A stretch of 64,000 nucleotides of DNA, taken from Antitrichia curtipendula (taxonomy: Eukaryota > Streptophyta > Bryopsida > Hypnales > Leucodontaceae). Below, in pieces: positions 11,545-23,690 of this stretch (the stretch's first letter is position 1; each line of letters starts with the position of its first letter). Below the pieces are notes generated by a model. That model saw only the letters and a program-made list of their open reading frames with translations, ran no database searches and had not been told where the DNA came from. The stretch lies in NCBI GenBank assembly GCA_951230915.1, contig OX579638.1:124001-188000 (forward strand). Reading direction: 5' to 3'. A program made the translations under genes and the position numbers.

Positions 11545-12720
11545 TTTAGGGTATCCTAATATCATCCCAAAAATGGAGAACGGGTTTTGCAACGCTCCGC
11601 ACTTATCATCTGTAATGGATAGATGTTAGGTGCCTTAGCTTTCACCATGCAAGCAATATGTGTGTTAGGGCATCCCACTGCGTTGAATGATTTGGATTGT
11701 TGTTGTGTACTCCGAGCAACTAGGAATGTGGAAACTCGGGAGCTCATCACTACCGTGCACCTATAGATCACAATTAGGCGTTACAATATCTTGATTTTGA
11801 TGTCGACGGCATCGATATCTCAATATCAACGGCATCAATATCTTGAGGCATTTAGGGTTCCAATGTCGGTTTTAGGGATATATCGAGATAGGTTACAACA
11901 GTATCTCGATTTTGATGTGGCAGGCATCGGCATCGAAATCAAGAGTTCTGGTTGCGGAGATATCGACTGATATCAAGGATTGAACAAATATCGGTTTAGG
12001 GTGATAGTAGGGACACATATGAGGTCTGCGGGACGCTTGGAAGCAGGGTTACGTGAAGAAACAATGGCAAAAAATGGCTCTCCAGGGGTCCGGTGGTAGT
12101 ACTTCATATAGTCGGGGACCGGAGTTGATGGAGGCAATGAAGATGTTGAAGAGTGGGTCGCACTTGTAGTATGTAGATTAGGACTTTCCCTACAAATATT
12201 GTGGATCTGTATTATTGTGCTATCTGAACTGTAATTGGGCCATTTCGGGGATGAAGTGCATGCTCATTTTTGGCTTGGTCGTGAGTCAAGAAATTATAAA
12301 AGCAAATGATTCCCGTGTCCACCGGAAACACTTGCATGGGCAACGCTTGATTCTCATGGACATTCTCAATTAGCAAGTGTGGTTTGTGCAAGGGTTTAGG
12401 GTGGACCTGGAAATGGTATTATTTGTAGTTTCCTCGCTCAAGTGTAGGCCAAAGTCCTAGTGGAAATAGCACAAGAGAGATTTGCTTTCTGGGATAAGAC
12501 TCTTGTTTGATATTGTTTGCGTGGTTTACAATTGAGATCTTTGGAACCGGGCGTTCCTATAGGTCGCATTCTTGGTACTATGAAAAAACTTTCTACAAAG
12601 AAGAATGCGGCGGTTTTAGAGGGGGTGACGTTCCAATGGACAACAAAAAAGATATTGGATTCCAAAGTTTGTATGAATTACAAAATTTGACATCTTAACG
12701 TCGGTTGTTGGGATATTTCA
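11545..12720. repeat. Duplication D3, copy b
   Basis: Direct repeat of 9535-10440 with an insertion at about 12195-12480. Several places differ from copy a by the presence of GGTTTAGGG (for example 11543-11550 and 11993-12001). Confidence 0.75.
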
Positions 12721-13758
12721 AGATTGATTGCATCCATCTTTCGGTTTCGGTGTCTTGGCGCATTGATATCTGGATATCGGTAGCATCAATATCGATATCA
12801 TCCCAGGCATCAAGATATCGATATCTACTCGATTCCAGTCTTCCGATGTTATAATAGCAAGCGAATCTATTCTTCATGAAAAGGTGCACACTAGGGGTTA
12901 TGATTTGTGTGGATTTATTTATGTAGGCTTTTGTAGAAAGAATCTTATACGCGATGCTTGTTTTATTTCATTGATTTCTGATATCTCGATGTTCGGATGT
13001 GTGTAAAACCCTTTTTCATCACTCGATATTTGAGCACCAAAACACCTTGAGATATCATTGCTCTCGATATTGAGATGTCGATGCAATCGACATTAGAATT
13101 GAGATATCAAAAATACCGATCTTCATACATCCCAGCCACCGACATCGGGGTAGCTCATTTTCTAATTAGGGTTCAAGTTGGAATTCAGTATTTTTTGGGT
13201 TGTCCATTGGAACGTCACCCCCTCTGAACTGCCGCATCCTTCTTGTAGAACATTTTATCACAGTAAATACAAAGGGTTCCTCAACATCGACACTTCAAGA
13301 AGAAGCCATTCTACAAACAGTGTTGGCGAGAACCTCCCTTCTCCATTTTGCACTTTGTTTGTTTCGTTTGCTTTGTTTACAATTGAGATATCTGGAACCA
13401 CGCACCAATAATAATTCAGCACCGAGAACGCCTCGAGGTATCATGGCTCCCAATATTGAGATATCGATGCTCTAGATATTGAGCTTTCGATGTGACCAAT
13501 CTTGATACATCCCAGCAACCGACATCGGGTTATCTAATTTTCTGATTCATATAAACGGTGAATGCAAATGATGCATTGAAACCACTCTGAGATGGTTTGA
13601 ATGAATTTCGATAGATTTTGACATCTTCCAATAGTCTGGACGGACTTTTTGGTGAAGTCGGAGAGGCGTAGTTTTTGATTGTTCTAAACCACCTCAAATT
13701 ACAGGAGCTCGTCAAGGCTTCTTGTTGAGTCCACCCAAGTGATATGGTCCGGATACCT
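12721..13758. other. Repeat debris, no gene
   Basis: GATATCGAT-type sequence lies at 12730-12840, 13030-13110 and 13440-13480. At 13178-13270 there is an inverted copy of the D3 end piece (GGAACGTCACCCCCTCTGAAC). This inverted copy is useful as an outgroup, as it lacks the telomere-like change seen in the direct copies. Confidence 0.55.
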
Positions 13759-16700
13759 GTCGTACGCGTGTTCTAGGCGTAAGTATCTTTAACACGAAAA
13801 ACGTGGTAAGATGACACGAGTTATCGTCCCAGGAGATTCTAGTATGTTGTCGCAAGTTCAGGAGTATCCGGATTCTCTCTTCCTCCCAAACCAACCCAAG
13901 CAATCTATACAACCTATTGCTTATCTACGGAAACTACTATTTTCCGGATCACTTTCCGGATTCGTCTAATCTGGATTCCGTCCTTACTGTTTTCCGGATC
14001 CTATTACACTTCTTTCCACTTTCGTAATGACTGGTTTTTGATACCCCTGTTTTACCTTCAGGGGGTCCGCTGTTGCTCTTTAGAGAGGTAGGGACTCACC
14101 ACTCCTATTCTTCACACAGTCTTAGACTTTAACCAAGATAATAAAAAATACTAGCAGTATCACTTAATAGTGACGGAAGAGATACAATCCTCACAACTTT
14201 CCGGATTCGTCAATCCGGAAAGTAGGTCACTCAGAACCGCACTCTATTACTTCCACTACAACGACAAATCAAAGAAAAAGTCAGAATCGGATGAAGTCCT
14301 CGGTTACTAGGAGCTGGTCTCACTCTTTAGATGGCAGGCCTTCCGCAAGGTGGGGAAACATTCCGCTAACGGTTGCTTATCTCCGTACAGAACTCTTCCT
14401 GAGTTCCGGACTCGCGTCCTCTCTTCCTAACCGGATTACTCTCTCAGTGGTTTTAAAGACACAATGCTCTATCTCTCTTGTGAACCCAGAACTTGTTCTT
14501 CACACGTCGCCTTCACCAAGATTCCGCTTACTTACAATCTGGATTCCTCCTCACCCGACCTCCTTCCGCATTACCCTTACAAAAACAAGAACGACCTACC
14601 TGTACTTCAAGACGGAAGCGAAACAAATCCACTAAGGGCTTGGAATTAAAGGAAGTTTAAGTACATAATACAGAGTACTCAAAATGGGATTGGAAGGAAT
14701 GAGAGGACAACAGTTCTGCCCACTCTTAAAACCACAAGCGAAAAGCAAAAAGAGCCACCCAAAACCTGGGGGTCCACACAACTATACATCGAGGCATCTC
14801 AAAGTCAACGCCCCCTTATCCCTAAGAATCTGGATCCAGGGTCCCACACTCGGAAAACCCGGATTGGATTCAAAAATCCTAAACTACCGCTAACTACTTC
14901 TTCTTTCTTGGTTTCTTTGCGCTGCTCCCACTCTGACTTGCAGGTGTCCTGCCACCAGATTTCTTGGCGGGAGTTGTCTTCCCCAAAGCCCGCGTTTGAG
15001 GACGCCGAGTTCTCGGAGGAGAATCCTCATCCTCATCCGATCCGGATCCGGTTTGGAACTCCTCTTCTTCCGACTCGCTGATTTCTTCGATCTCCCGTTC
15101 CGTTTCCGGAGTGGTCACATCCATTGCAACTGGCTCCCTAATTGGTTTTGGTGACGGCTGCTGCATGTGCGTGAAACCCTCCGGATGTGAACGAGCCGGA
15201 TTTGCCATTGCTCCAATTCTCTCGAACAGATCGCTCCGAGCCTTTGAAGTAGGGACCGCAAACTCTCCTGGTTTCGTTGGTAAAGCTGTTACCGATCCGG
15301 AAGCGAGAAATGTCGCTAAACCGGATGCGAGAGCCGCCATCGATCCGCTTGGTCGGGACGACTGAACGCTTCTCTGAACGGAACTGTTCTCCTGCATTAG
15401 AATGCTCGGCTGTCCCTCGGCTTCAAGCACCAGATTCAGATTCGTTGGCTGCATCCGTCCTTGACTAATGGAGCTATCCAGTGGCTTAAGTAAAGCCCCC
15501 TACCCTACAGACTGCGTCTGAGCTGGAATCCCCATGGTCTCCCGGATTGGAGTCTGCAAGTACAAATTAGTGGGAATTTTTGGAAACTCCAAGAAATCCA
15601 TGGCGCGTTTCGGATCGATCCGTCCCACTAGTTGGCGCATCTCCTTCAACGTTTTCTCAATCCGGGCTGTAAAATCTACGAGGATCATCAGCATCTTCGT
15701 CCCGGTTAGATGACTCCCGCTCACCACTTGGGCATCGTACAGAGAAGCCTTGGTTATGGTATCCACAGGCTGAGAGATCAGAGCGTTGAGATTCCGGACC
15801 ACCTGGAGTGCTTCCTTCTCTCTCTGCCGTGCACTGGAGCACTCTACATCTGCCCAATTCGCCCATGACTGAAAGTTATCCCGGGCCTTCTCCAAGGTTC
15901 GGATCTGCTCGTCCTTCTCCCGCAATGCTTCCGGATTTGGTCGTCGGCGAATTTCTTCCAAGATCTCCTCCGGGTTCACCTTCAACTCCTCGGAAATCTT
16001 GGCGACATATTCTGCCAAGTTGTCGTACATATGCCGAGCCTCCTTCATCCATTCCCTGCCCACGTCGAAGAACTCGGATCCGCTACTTCCGCTCATCGGA
16101 TTCAAGCTCAGTTCTCCTCGATCTGGTGAAACCACCTTCCTCCGCGAGCTCGGGTCGGTTGACTTCCGTCTTTTATCCTTCCGTTCCGCGGTCTCCTCCT
16201 TCTTCTCCGGCGGATCGTCTTCTTCCGAATCTGGATGATCCGGCTCCATCTCTCCCGTAAGACCGTACTTGAGGATCTCGCACTCGGTATCATACGTGAC
16301 CGCTTCCGCCACCGTTAGGATCTCCTTCTGATGGTAAAGATGGAACAAATAGGGGCTAATCGGACTGTACTTATTCTTCGTCACATGCTCCGCTAGTTTG
16401 GAAACGACTCCCCCGATGACCTTCCTCCAATGTACCACTCTTTCCTCTAATGCTCCGAAAATGGTGTTGGCCACCGTGACGGTAACCCGGGTAGGCTTTT
16501 CCGGATACATGATCGGAATCAAAAACTCCAGGAGTTGTTTATGCCTCTCGTCCACGCACTCCGTAACAGCGAATCCGTCTTTCGGATTGACTGGACCTCT
16601 AAACTTTCCGTGACAGAATTTATCATTCCGGCCGGCTAATCCGTAACCGATTTTCCAAAATGAGTATACTTCCGTCCAGACTTCATCAGTCCAGGCCGCG

Positions 16701-17350
16701 GGTCGACCTCTCACAGTCAACTCATACTGATTGGGAACTCCTACAACCAACTCCTCAATCAGTTTGTCACTCTTGATATTCCACGGTCTGTTCAGTAATC
16801 CTATGCATCCCATCCGCGTCAGATCCTCTTCTAACTCTTTGCAGTGGATTACATCGGTTGGAATGACAGGGTACACCATCCGGGAAATCGCCGACGACTT
16901 CGCCGCTTTCGGATCTAAACTTTCCGCCATCGTCCGTGGACAACAGAACACGACTTAATCCGGTGCAATCGGCACCGACCTCACTGTTCACTCCCTATCC
17001 GATCTCTATCTCACCACTCTTTCTCTCAACTATGCGTTCCTGAAAGTCAGCAAGACAAATGATGAGGATTAGGGTAACAGTGGTCCTTAAATACCCGAAC
17101 CCGTCGCCTTCCCGTTCCTGTGCTGGGAACGCGAATAGGGTTTCGTTCCCGCGAACGGTACACTACTTGGCTAGGTCGGATCCTAGCCTCTAGGCTTTCC
17201 GGATTCCGGTTCCGGTTCTACCCCGGATCCTTACCATCCGTAATCTATTTAGATTTCTCTAAATTGGTTATTCCGGAATTTCTACTTTCCGATCTAAAAT
17301 GTCCTATCTTATCCGAAAATTTCGAGAAATTCTAATCTATTCTGCCTGTT
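13759..17350 (-). mobile_element. Retroelement-like family, copy 2
   Basis: Minus-strand copy with ORF 16930-14894. Its 3' segment of about 1.13 kb ends at 13759, where the plus strand starts TGTCGTACGCG (so the element strand ends ...CGACA). The 5' edge near 17.3 kb is not sharply defined. Base use (TTCCGGAT-rich) is like copies 1, 3 and 4 and unlike the flanks. Confidence 0.6.
14894..16930 (-). pseudogene. Gag-like/plant-transposon-like protein, copy 2 (single TAG)
   Basis: I start it at the ATG at 16930 (MAESLDPKAAKS), not the GTG at 16951. It is the longest copy: about 476 codons open to TAG at 15500-15502, then the same frame continues at once through 15454 to 14894, giving about 678 codons with one stop. 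Blocks in order: TRMGCIGLLNRPWNIK, VGVPNQYELTVRGRP, KFRGPVNPKDGFAV, PTRVTVTVANTIFGAL, ISPYLFHLYHQKEILT, an acidic linker, a coiled coil (EEILEEIRR...REKDEQIRTLEKA), and a basic tail ending SSAKKPRKKK. There is no CCHC, protease or polymerase motif. Whether the TAG is a lesion or the natural end cannot be judged without a relative reading through it. Confidence 0.7.
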
Positions 17351-17389
17351 TCTAAGTCAATGCGTTGTTTTGGTGATTTTTGTACTCCC

Positions 17390-17830
17390 ACAATACCTCT
17401 CGTTCGATACCTCCCGACGTCCCTCGAAATCTCTCGCCCTGGATCTCTCGATGTCTCCTACTCTAGATCGAGCAATATCTCTTGCCCAATAGCTCCCAAC
17501 ATCTATTGCCCGACATCTCCCATATCTCGTGGTTGAATTCTCACGAAATCTGTTGGTCAAAATCTCCCGACATTTGTTGGTCGATATCTCTTGATATTGG
17601 TCGGCCGATATCTTCTGACACAGGCTGGTCGATACCTGCCTCCATCTTGTCCTCGATTCCTACCGATATCTTGTCCTCGATACTTGCCACCGTCAAGTCT
17701 TCGAAACCCCCCGATATGGCTCGGTATCTTTTGATCCCCAGGTGTGTCTCGCTGTTGATATCGACACAGCACTTGCTGCTGAAATCTCAAAATCGAGATG
17801 TCGAACGCTGTTCAATACTCCTTGCTGCTC
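17390..17830. repeat. Degenerate ~20-bp array of CGATATCTC type
   Basis: Variants of TCGATATCTC, CCCGACATCTCC and GATACCTGCC follow each other for about 440 bases at loose 20-24-bp spacing. It is another form of the GATATC-rich sequence found throughout the window. Confidence 0.7.
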
Positions 17831-18585
17831 ATATCCTTATATCAAAATGCACCGAACCTTCAACTGATATCAAACTTGACGATAGCTTGTCGAGAGAAAG
17901 GAAGCCAACATGGTCAGTCTTTCCAAGGGGACCCGAGTTGCCAAGGGTGCCACCCCGAAGTAGGTGTGCAATTGTATAGGATTTTTATTTTGTTTTACGA
18001 TTTCGGTTGTAAGGTATTGTATATAACTTGGGACAGACATTTCTATGAACTTATGTGGTTCTGGAACTATTGCGGTAGTAAGGAGGCATGGAGTTTGAAC
18101 TCCGAGTTCACTGCATTGGAATTGCAGATATGATTGTTTTTTTCGGAATTACCGGGAGCAACTTCTTGGAATTCCTGTTCCTTGAAGCAAATTCCTGTTC
18201 CTTGAAGCGAATTCCTGTTCCTTTTCTTTCAATTGAAGCAGACTGTGCTCCTTACAATTGAATGGAGCATGTAAGAGTCCAAGAAGTTCAATGCATCATG
18301 TGAATCCAGAAACTTGAATGCATCATGTGAGGTCGAAAAATTCAATGCATTCAGAATGGTGAAGCTGTACGCAGGATCCTACCTTTTTCCTTGAATAAAA
18401 TTGCCCTATTTTGCATATTGTCACTAGTGTCCCTATTTGCCCTAAATCATATCCTGTCAAAACTATCTACACTTCCTATGTACCCTATTCTGCCTACGTA
18501 CCTTATTATACCAAAAGTGTTGTTACTTCCTATATATCCTCCAGAGGCTGACTTTTACAAAATGAAGCCAAAAAAATCACTATAC
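17831..18585. other. No gene; short 20-bp repeat
   Basis: At 18172-18228 ATTCCTGTTCCTTGAAGCRA occurs 2.7 times in tandem. Next to it TTCAATGCATCATGTGA-like phrases repeat at 18278-18355. Nothing else is recognised. Confidence 0.55.
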
Positions 18586-19077
18586 CTACGTTTGATCCAA
18601 CAATCTCACTGCAGCTACTGGAGCCACATAGTACCCGAAGCTCACAGGGCTGAGATTACAGTAAGTGAAATAGTGAACATTCCTCTTCACTCGTCGAAGG
18701 AACCTCACCAATTCAAACAACTGCCGGTTGGAGAGGCTGCCAATGTCGCCCAACAGAACCCTGTCACACTCCAGCGTGATCACAGTGGAGTTTCCAAGAA
18801 GAATGAGCATTCTCTGCAAGTGCAACTGTAAGTATTGCATGCGGTCGCCCTGGGCAAACCGGTGAGCATAAATCATGCATGCACGGAAAGCTGCACCCTC
18901 TAAAGAACCATCAACTATAGCCCTCCACTCGTCGTTCACCCTTCTTGATGCCAACATGCTGTCCACCCACAGCCGTGCCTCCCTCCGTGGAGTCCCCCGA
19001 TTTACATCCCAAAGGTGTCTGGCCATGCGAGGCCAAATGTTGTTCATAAGAGCGTGATGTGGTATTCCATTGACCAT
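18586..19077 (-). CDS. F-box-like hypothetical protein
   Basis: The ATG at 19077 gives 164 residues starting MVNGIPHHALMNNIWPRM; the upstream in-frame GTG at 19113 is less likely. The start resembles an F-box N-terminus (IPxxxLxxxIWPR). It is followed by RRVNDEWRAIVDGS and a helical stretch rich in R and L (QLHLQRMLILLGNS, LVRFLRRVKRN). F-box proteins recruit substrates to SCF ubiquitin ligases, but the similarity is short and no substrate domain is visible. The frame is open and ends in TAG. It stands alone, with no promoter or partner exon identified. It could also be a fragment of a larger repeated family. Confidence 0.45.
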   Translation of the reverse strand: MVNGIPHHALMNNIWPRMARHLWDVNRGTPRREARLWVDSMLASRRVNDEWRAIVDGSLEGAAFRACMIYAHRFAQGDRMQYLQLHLQRMLILLGNSTVITLECDRVLLGDIGSLSNRQLFELVRFLRRVKRNVHYFTYCNLSPVSFGYYVAPVAAVRLLDQT

Positions 19078-21279
19078 GGACTCGGGGCTCTCCAGCTCGG
19101 ACTCTGAACTCACCGAAGTCTAACACGAAAACAAATGCTGTGAGATGGTAGGCACACCGGACAATACAACCGATCATGAAACGTGTGAAACTCACTGGGA
19201 GCAGCTCAAATTGAACCCTTAAACAACTGGATCACACCCCGCCTAAACCAATCGTATACATAGCAAGTGATGCGCCAGAAGCCAAACCACAGCCCAAACC
19301 ACAGCAAGCATACATCCAAACCAAACGCCTAAAGAGCAGCTCCAACCCAAAGTGAGCACCTGAACACCAGCCCCCACCCCAACAAGCATGCGCCCAAATT
19401 GTAAATCCAAACAACAGCCTTGAACCGAGCACGCATGTGCCCAACTCCACTTCAACCCTGAACAACCTCGTGGCCTTCACAACAGCCCCAGAAAAACACC
19501 CACAACCCAGCACAAGTGGAGCATACCATAGTTAAGCGTAGGAGCAGAAGTTGCAGGTCCGCTATACTTCGAATTTAAGAAACGGCAAATTTCCTCTGAT
19601 GCCGACGCACTCACGCACCGCCCGCCCACCTTCAATTGGAAGGCAAATACGCGCTCTGATGCTCTCGTTGTTGGCGTGCAATCCGTCGTCCCTGTGCTTC
19701 CAATTTCACAAATGTGGAGGCCGAATCATCAACAGGGGTGCTGCACAACACCCCCACCCCTACTCACCACACTTGCAGCTCAGACGCCCCAAGCAAGGAA
19801 GAAGAACGGGAGAAGGGAACGCTCCAAAATGGCCGTCTTGGCAAAAGAGCGATCCCATTTTGCCATAGTGTAGGCCACTTGGCCAAAGTGGCGGTACTTC
19901 CACAGCAGTCATTGCCCAGGTTGGGAGTGATGGCATATACCAAAAAATTCAAAGTGTCATGATGGGTTGGCCCATCATGCTGATTTGTGAATCTTTGCTA
20001 ATAAAATCTTCTTAAGTGATCATTCTTATTTGAGAATCCCGTGCAATTAATCATGACATTCCATCCCAAAACCATCAAAACAAAAGTGATTTAACCTAAT
20101 GGACACAAAGCTGTCAACTCACAGGGGACATAGGCCATCATTAAGCTGAAAACCGGTTTAAGGACACTTGCTCAGACCGGGTGCATACTCGTCAATGGCT
20201 GAAACACACTTTTTCACTTCATATAATTTTTATTCCAAGTAGTAGAACTACATTTAATTAATACTATGAACTTTTGCAACAACTTATGTTTTGGGTTTTA
20301 ATCTTGTATACTTCTACAATCTTCCAAGTTTTCCTTTTGACTCTGAAAAACTATCTTTTATCATTAATTTTATTTCTTGACTTTAATCTTGAATTTTGTT
20401 TGCTTTATTTTGTCTTTAAGTGTTTTGTCTTGTTTGTTGTAAGCCTTGAATTTCTTTGGTCTTTGTATTGTTGTAAGCCTTGGATTTCTTTGGTCTTTGT
20501 ATTGACAAAATGAATGAGAAAATTGCCTCTTATATAGTTTTCCCCGGTGATAGGGTGTGCTTTTCCTATTGGCCCATGGTAATAGACCATATACCTATTT
20601 CTATTAACAACTTTCTAACCGAAAACTACTTTTTCCTCAACCATTCTTTCCTAGAAAGCAGCCTAGTATGTAGTAATTGCTATCTAACTAAAGCTCCCAA
20701 GTGGTCTTCTATTATTTCTTTTGGTATAAAATTGGTAATTTATGAAATTAATAGCTTACAAATTAGAGTGATTTTCATGTTAATACTTGGGCCATCTTAT
20801 TTTCTAAAGTATACACTTTAGGATTATATATCTTTAAATCCAATAAATCATATTTTAATTACTCTTTATCAACAATCAAAAGTGCTTCAGAAATACAAGA
20901 ACCAATACAATTTATTATCTTCGTAAATTAATGATTCTTGTACATTAACATGTTTGTACATATAAGTGTTTGCAATTATTGTAGGCTAGTATACTTTATG
21001 CTCTAATTCAATTATTTTGAGATTTCTTCAATATTAATAATTATTGTGTGAGGTCAAAAGTAGATCAATTAATAATAAAGTTTATATGAGGTTAACAATG
21101 GCCTCCTCAACTGTCACAGGGAGCCTGTAAACAACGTCATTCCCTGAAACACGGTGGTTACATTGAAGCATGGAAAATTTACTAGCTCTCATGTACTCAA
21201 CATTGTGATGAGCCAAATGCGATTTTCAATTTTAAAAACATAAGACTGCGGTCCGGATCCAAACCTTTGGAAGTACCTT
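19078..21279. other. No gene recognised
   Basis: 19230-19520 is C/A-rich (plus strand) with long but featureless minus frames. 19790-19890 has small palindromes (CAAAATGG...CCATTTTG; GCCACTTGGCCAAAGTGGC). 20200-21080 is strongly AT-rich with a near-direct 28-bp repeat around 20440-20500. No exon can be assigned. Confidence 0.5.
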
Positions 21280-21420
21280 CCTGATGCACTGATATCTGGA
21301 TATCGATAGCATCAATATCTGGATATCGATAGCACTGATATCTAGATATTGACAGCACCGATATCTGGATATTGATAGCATCAATATCAACAGTAAGGGG
21401 AAGAGAAATGAAAAACCACC
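21280..21420. repeat. GATATC-rich short array
   Basis: CTGGATATCGATAGCATCAATAT and variants recur at about 24-bp spacing, roughly five units. Confidence 0.75.
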
Positions 21421-21762
21421 ACACTCTTCAACCCTGTCCGAATTTGTAATGGATATAGGGTTAAAAGACACGGTTCTCTAAAGAATGGAAAGTCCTCATT
21501 GTGCATAGACCCGACATGTGCAACACTTCAGATTCAGTTGCCTTTGTGCTACATTCCAGTAGTTTCAAAAGTGCTCAACATTGAGGGTTCGGGGGGGTGT
21601 GCTGCGTTTTCGTTCATTATGTTTAACAGAAGTTCGGATTTAGGGTATGAGCCGGACTCAATGCACATTGTCACAGCTATAGAGACATCAAATACAAATA
21701 ACATAATTTTAGAATTATTTTCACTTCAAATTTTAATACATTTCTTCCCATGTCTTGGGCTT

Positions 21763-22041
21763 TTAGAATATGGTTCGAGATGGAGAATCAATTTCTTTGG
21801 AAAGGTCCAAGTGAGGAATGGATTTTTTGGGGCTCTCCACTTGCTTCAGAGTCTTGAGAAGCTGCTCATAGAGGACATCATTTGTGCTGGCAAAGTCCAC
21901 AAGCTTCACCATCTTCCGTACAAGCACCTCCTTGCCCGTCGGGGGGAAGGCAATCGGCAGCACTTTGACAACAATTGCGTGCTTGTCGGCGTACTTCACG
22001 AGGTGGTACTGGAGGTTTTCTACGTTTTCCAAGAATTTCAA
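21763..22041 (-). pseudogene. Captured fragment of the oxygenase-like gene
   Basis: The frame reads ENLQYHLVKYADKHAIVV...VLVRKMVKLVDF...LLKTLKQVESP and is clearly homologous to 45306-45060. It lacks the CxxC start and everything after the LLKT region. The homology covers about 21836-22030, an estimated 85-90 percent identity by eye. The flanks on both sides are a dispersed repeat, which at 11080-11400 has unrelated sequence in place of this piece. It is best read as a gene fragment carried by a repeat, without function of its own. Confidence 0.7.
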
Positions 22042-22944
22042 AAATCTATAGATAGTGAATCGCCCAAAACCTCCATAGTGCCAGAAACTGCCATGGTGTC
22101 CTTCAAAATCTAGGATTTCAATGAGTGCGAATCATGGATTGAAACCATTTGAGACCATTTGGTTTGAATGAATATCGATAGATTTTGAGTCCTTTGAGTA
22201 GTCTATACGGACTTTTTGGTGAAGTTGGAGAGGCGTGGGTTTTAATCGTTCTAAACCACCTCAAATTAAAAAGGCTCATTGAGGCTTTTTCTTAAGTCCA
22301 CCCAAGACGTATTGCTTCCATTGGACTTCAAATACTGGTGTATTTGCCTTGTCAATGTCGGGTGCCGGGATATATCGCGATCGGGGGCATCGATATCTCC
22401 ATTTCGACACAGAATGCATCAGTATCTGGGTTTCGATACAGAATACATTCAGGGACCTCGATGTATACGGCATCCGATATATCTCAAGGTGTTGAGGACG
22501 CTAAAGTATCGAGTTATCAAAACGATTATACACAGATCGGGACATTGAGATATCATGTACACATATGAGGTTTAGAATGCTGATTTTCCATAAGATATGG
22601 AGAGGTTGTGATATTTGAGAAAAGAAATGAAGTTAAAACAAGGTGTAGACAATTGAACAAAGGTTTGCAGGGTTGATTGAAAACAACATCCATTCCAGGG
22701 TTATTGAATGTAGAAAAAAGTTGTCAAAAGACAATAAGAACACCAGTCGAAGTACGACATAGCGCGTTCCGCTCTACGGTGAACTGAATTGAAAATTGGA
22801 CGCAGCCATTCCAAGTTGCTCCAATGCACTCCTACTCCTGGTGAAAAAGATACCAATGAAAAAGTCAATCCATTCTGCATTGCAAGTGATGTGGACAAAA
22901 CCAATGGATAAAATTGGTTGTTTTGGAAATGAACCACTCACCAG
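22042..22944. other. Repeat debris, no gene
   Basis: 22150-22270 matches 13590-13740 (a dispersed repeat ending in CTAAACCACCTCAAATTA). 22340-22560 is GATATC-rich. Frames at 22701-22987 have no features I recognise. Confidence 0.5.
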
Positions 22945-23310
22945 AAAGTGCAAAACGGACAAGGCCCAACGAGGGCAATGCGAGTGACTTTTCCTAAACC
23001 CTATGGAGTGGAACGAGTAGGGTTTAGGCCTATCGCGGAGCGCCGATAGGCGCGTAGATACAGTCTTCCGTAGGGTTTGCTGAAGGGGGATTAGGGGTTG
23101 AGGGGCCGAGTTCTTTGGGGTTTAGGGTATTTTTTAAGCCTTTTTACAATGAGAGGAAGAGAAATGAAAAACCACCGCACTGTTCCGGGGTCTTTAAGGA
23201 GAAGAAGGGTGAGCAAGGGCCAGGATTCAGCAGGTGTCCTGAATTCGAAAATGAGGTATGCCGATGTCGAGTGCTGGGATGTATCGAGATTGAGGGCACT
23301 GATATCTTGA
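22945..23310. repeat. Repeat A, copy 2 (partial D1)
   Basis: Matches 8189-8540 and 37238-37590. The telomere-motif hairpin is at 22993-23028 with a perfect 11-bp stem (CCTAAACCCTA / TAGGGTTTAGG). The 20 bases at its left edge (22945-22964) also occur at 44190-44209, at the 3' end of the oxygenase-like gene. Confidence 0.8.
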
Positions 23311-23690
23311 TATCGACCCGGTTGAATGCTTGTTTCCATGAGTTGTGGATTTCAGGGTTTAGTGGTCCTACTCATGATGTTGCATATTTCGGCGATTTTG
23401 TGTATTCTGATATCATCCCAGAAATGGAGAATGGGTTTTGCAATGCCCCGCACTTATCATCTGTAATTAATACGTATCAGGTGCCTCAGCCTTCACGATG
23501 AGCAGTATGTGTGTATTGACATCCCACTGCATTTACAATTGAGATATCTGCAACCGTGCGTTTAGGGGTCATAATTTTGGTACTAGGAGAACACTTTCTA
23601 CAAAGAAGAATGCGGCGGTTTAGAGGGGGTGACGTTCCAATTGACAACAAAAAAGATTATGGATTCCAAAGTTTAGGTGAATTAGAAGGG
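23311..23690. repeat. Duplication D3, third partial copy
   Basis: It shares GAATGCTTGTTTCCATGAG, CGCACTTATCATCTGTAAT and GAAGAATGCGGCGG...GTGACGTTCC with 9430-10340 and 11560-12640. It serves as a third sequence for polarising changes. Confidence 0.75.

Noticed and set aside
19232..19513. Glycine- and cysteine-rich minus frames as a small secreted protein
   Set aside because: Two overlapping frames are both open because the strand is low in complexity; there is no signal peptide with a clear cleavage pattern and no exon signals.
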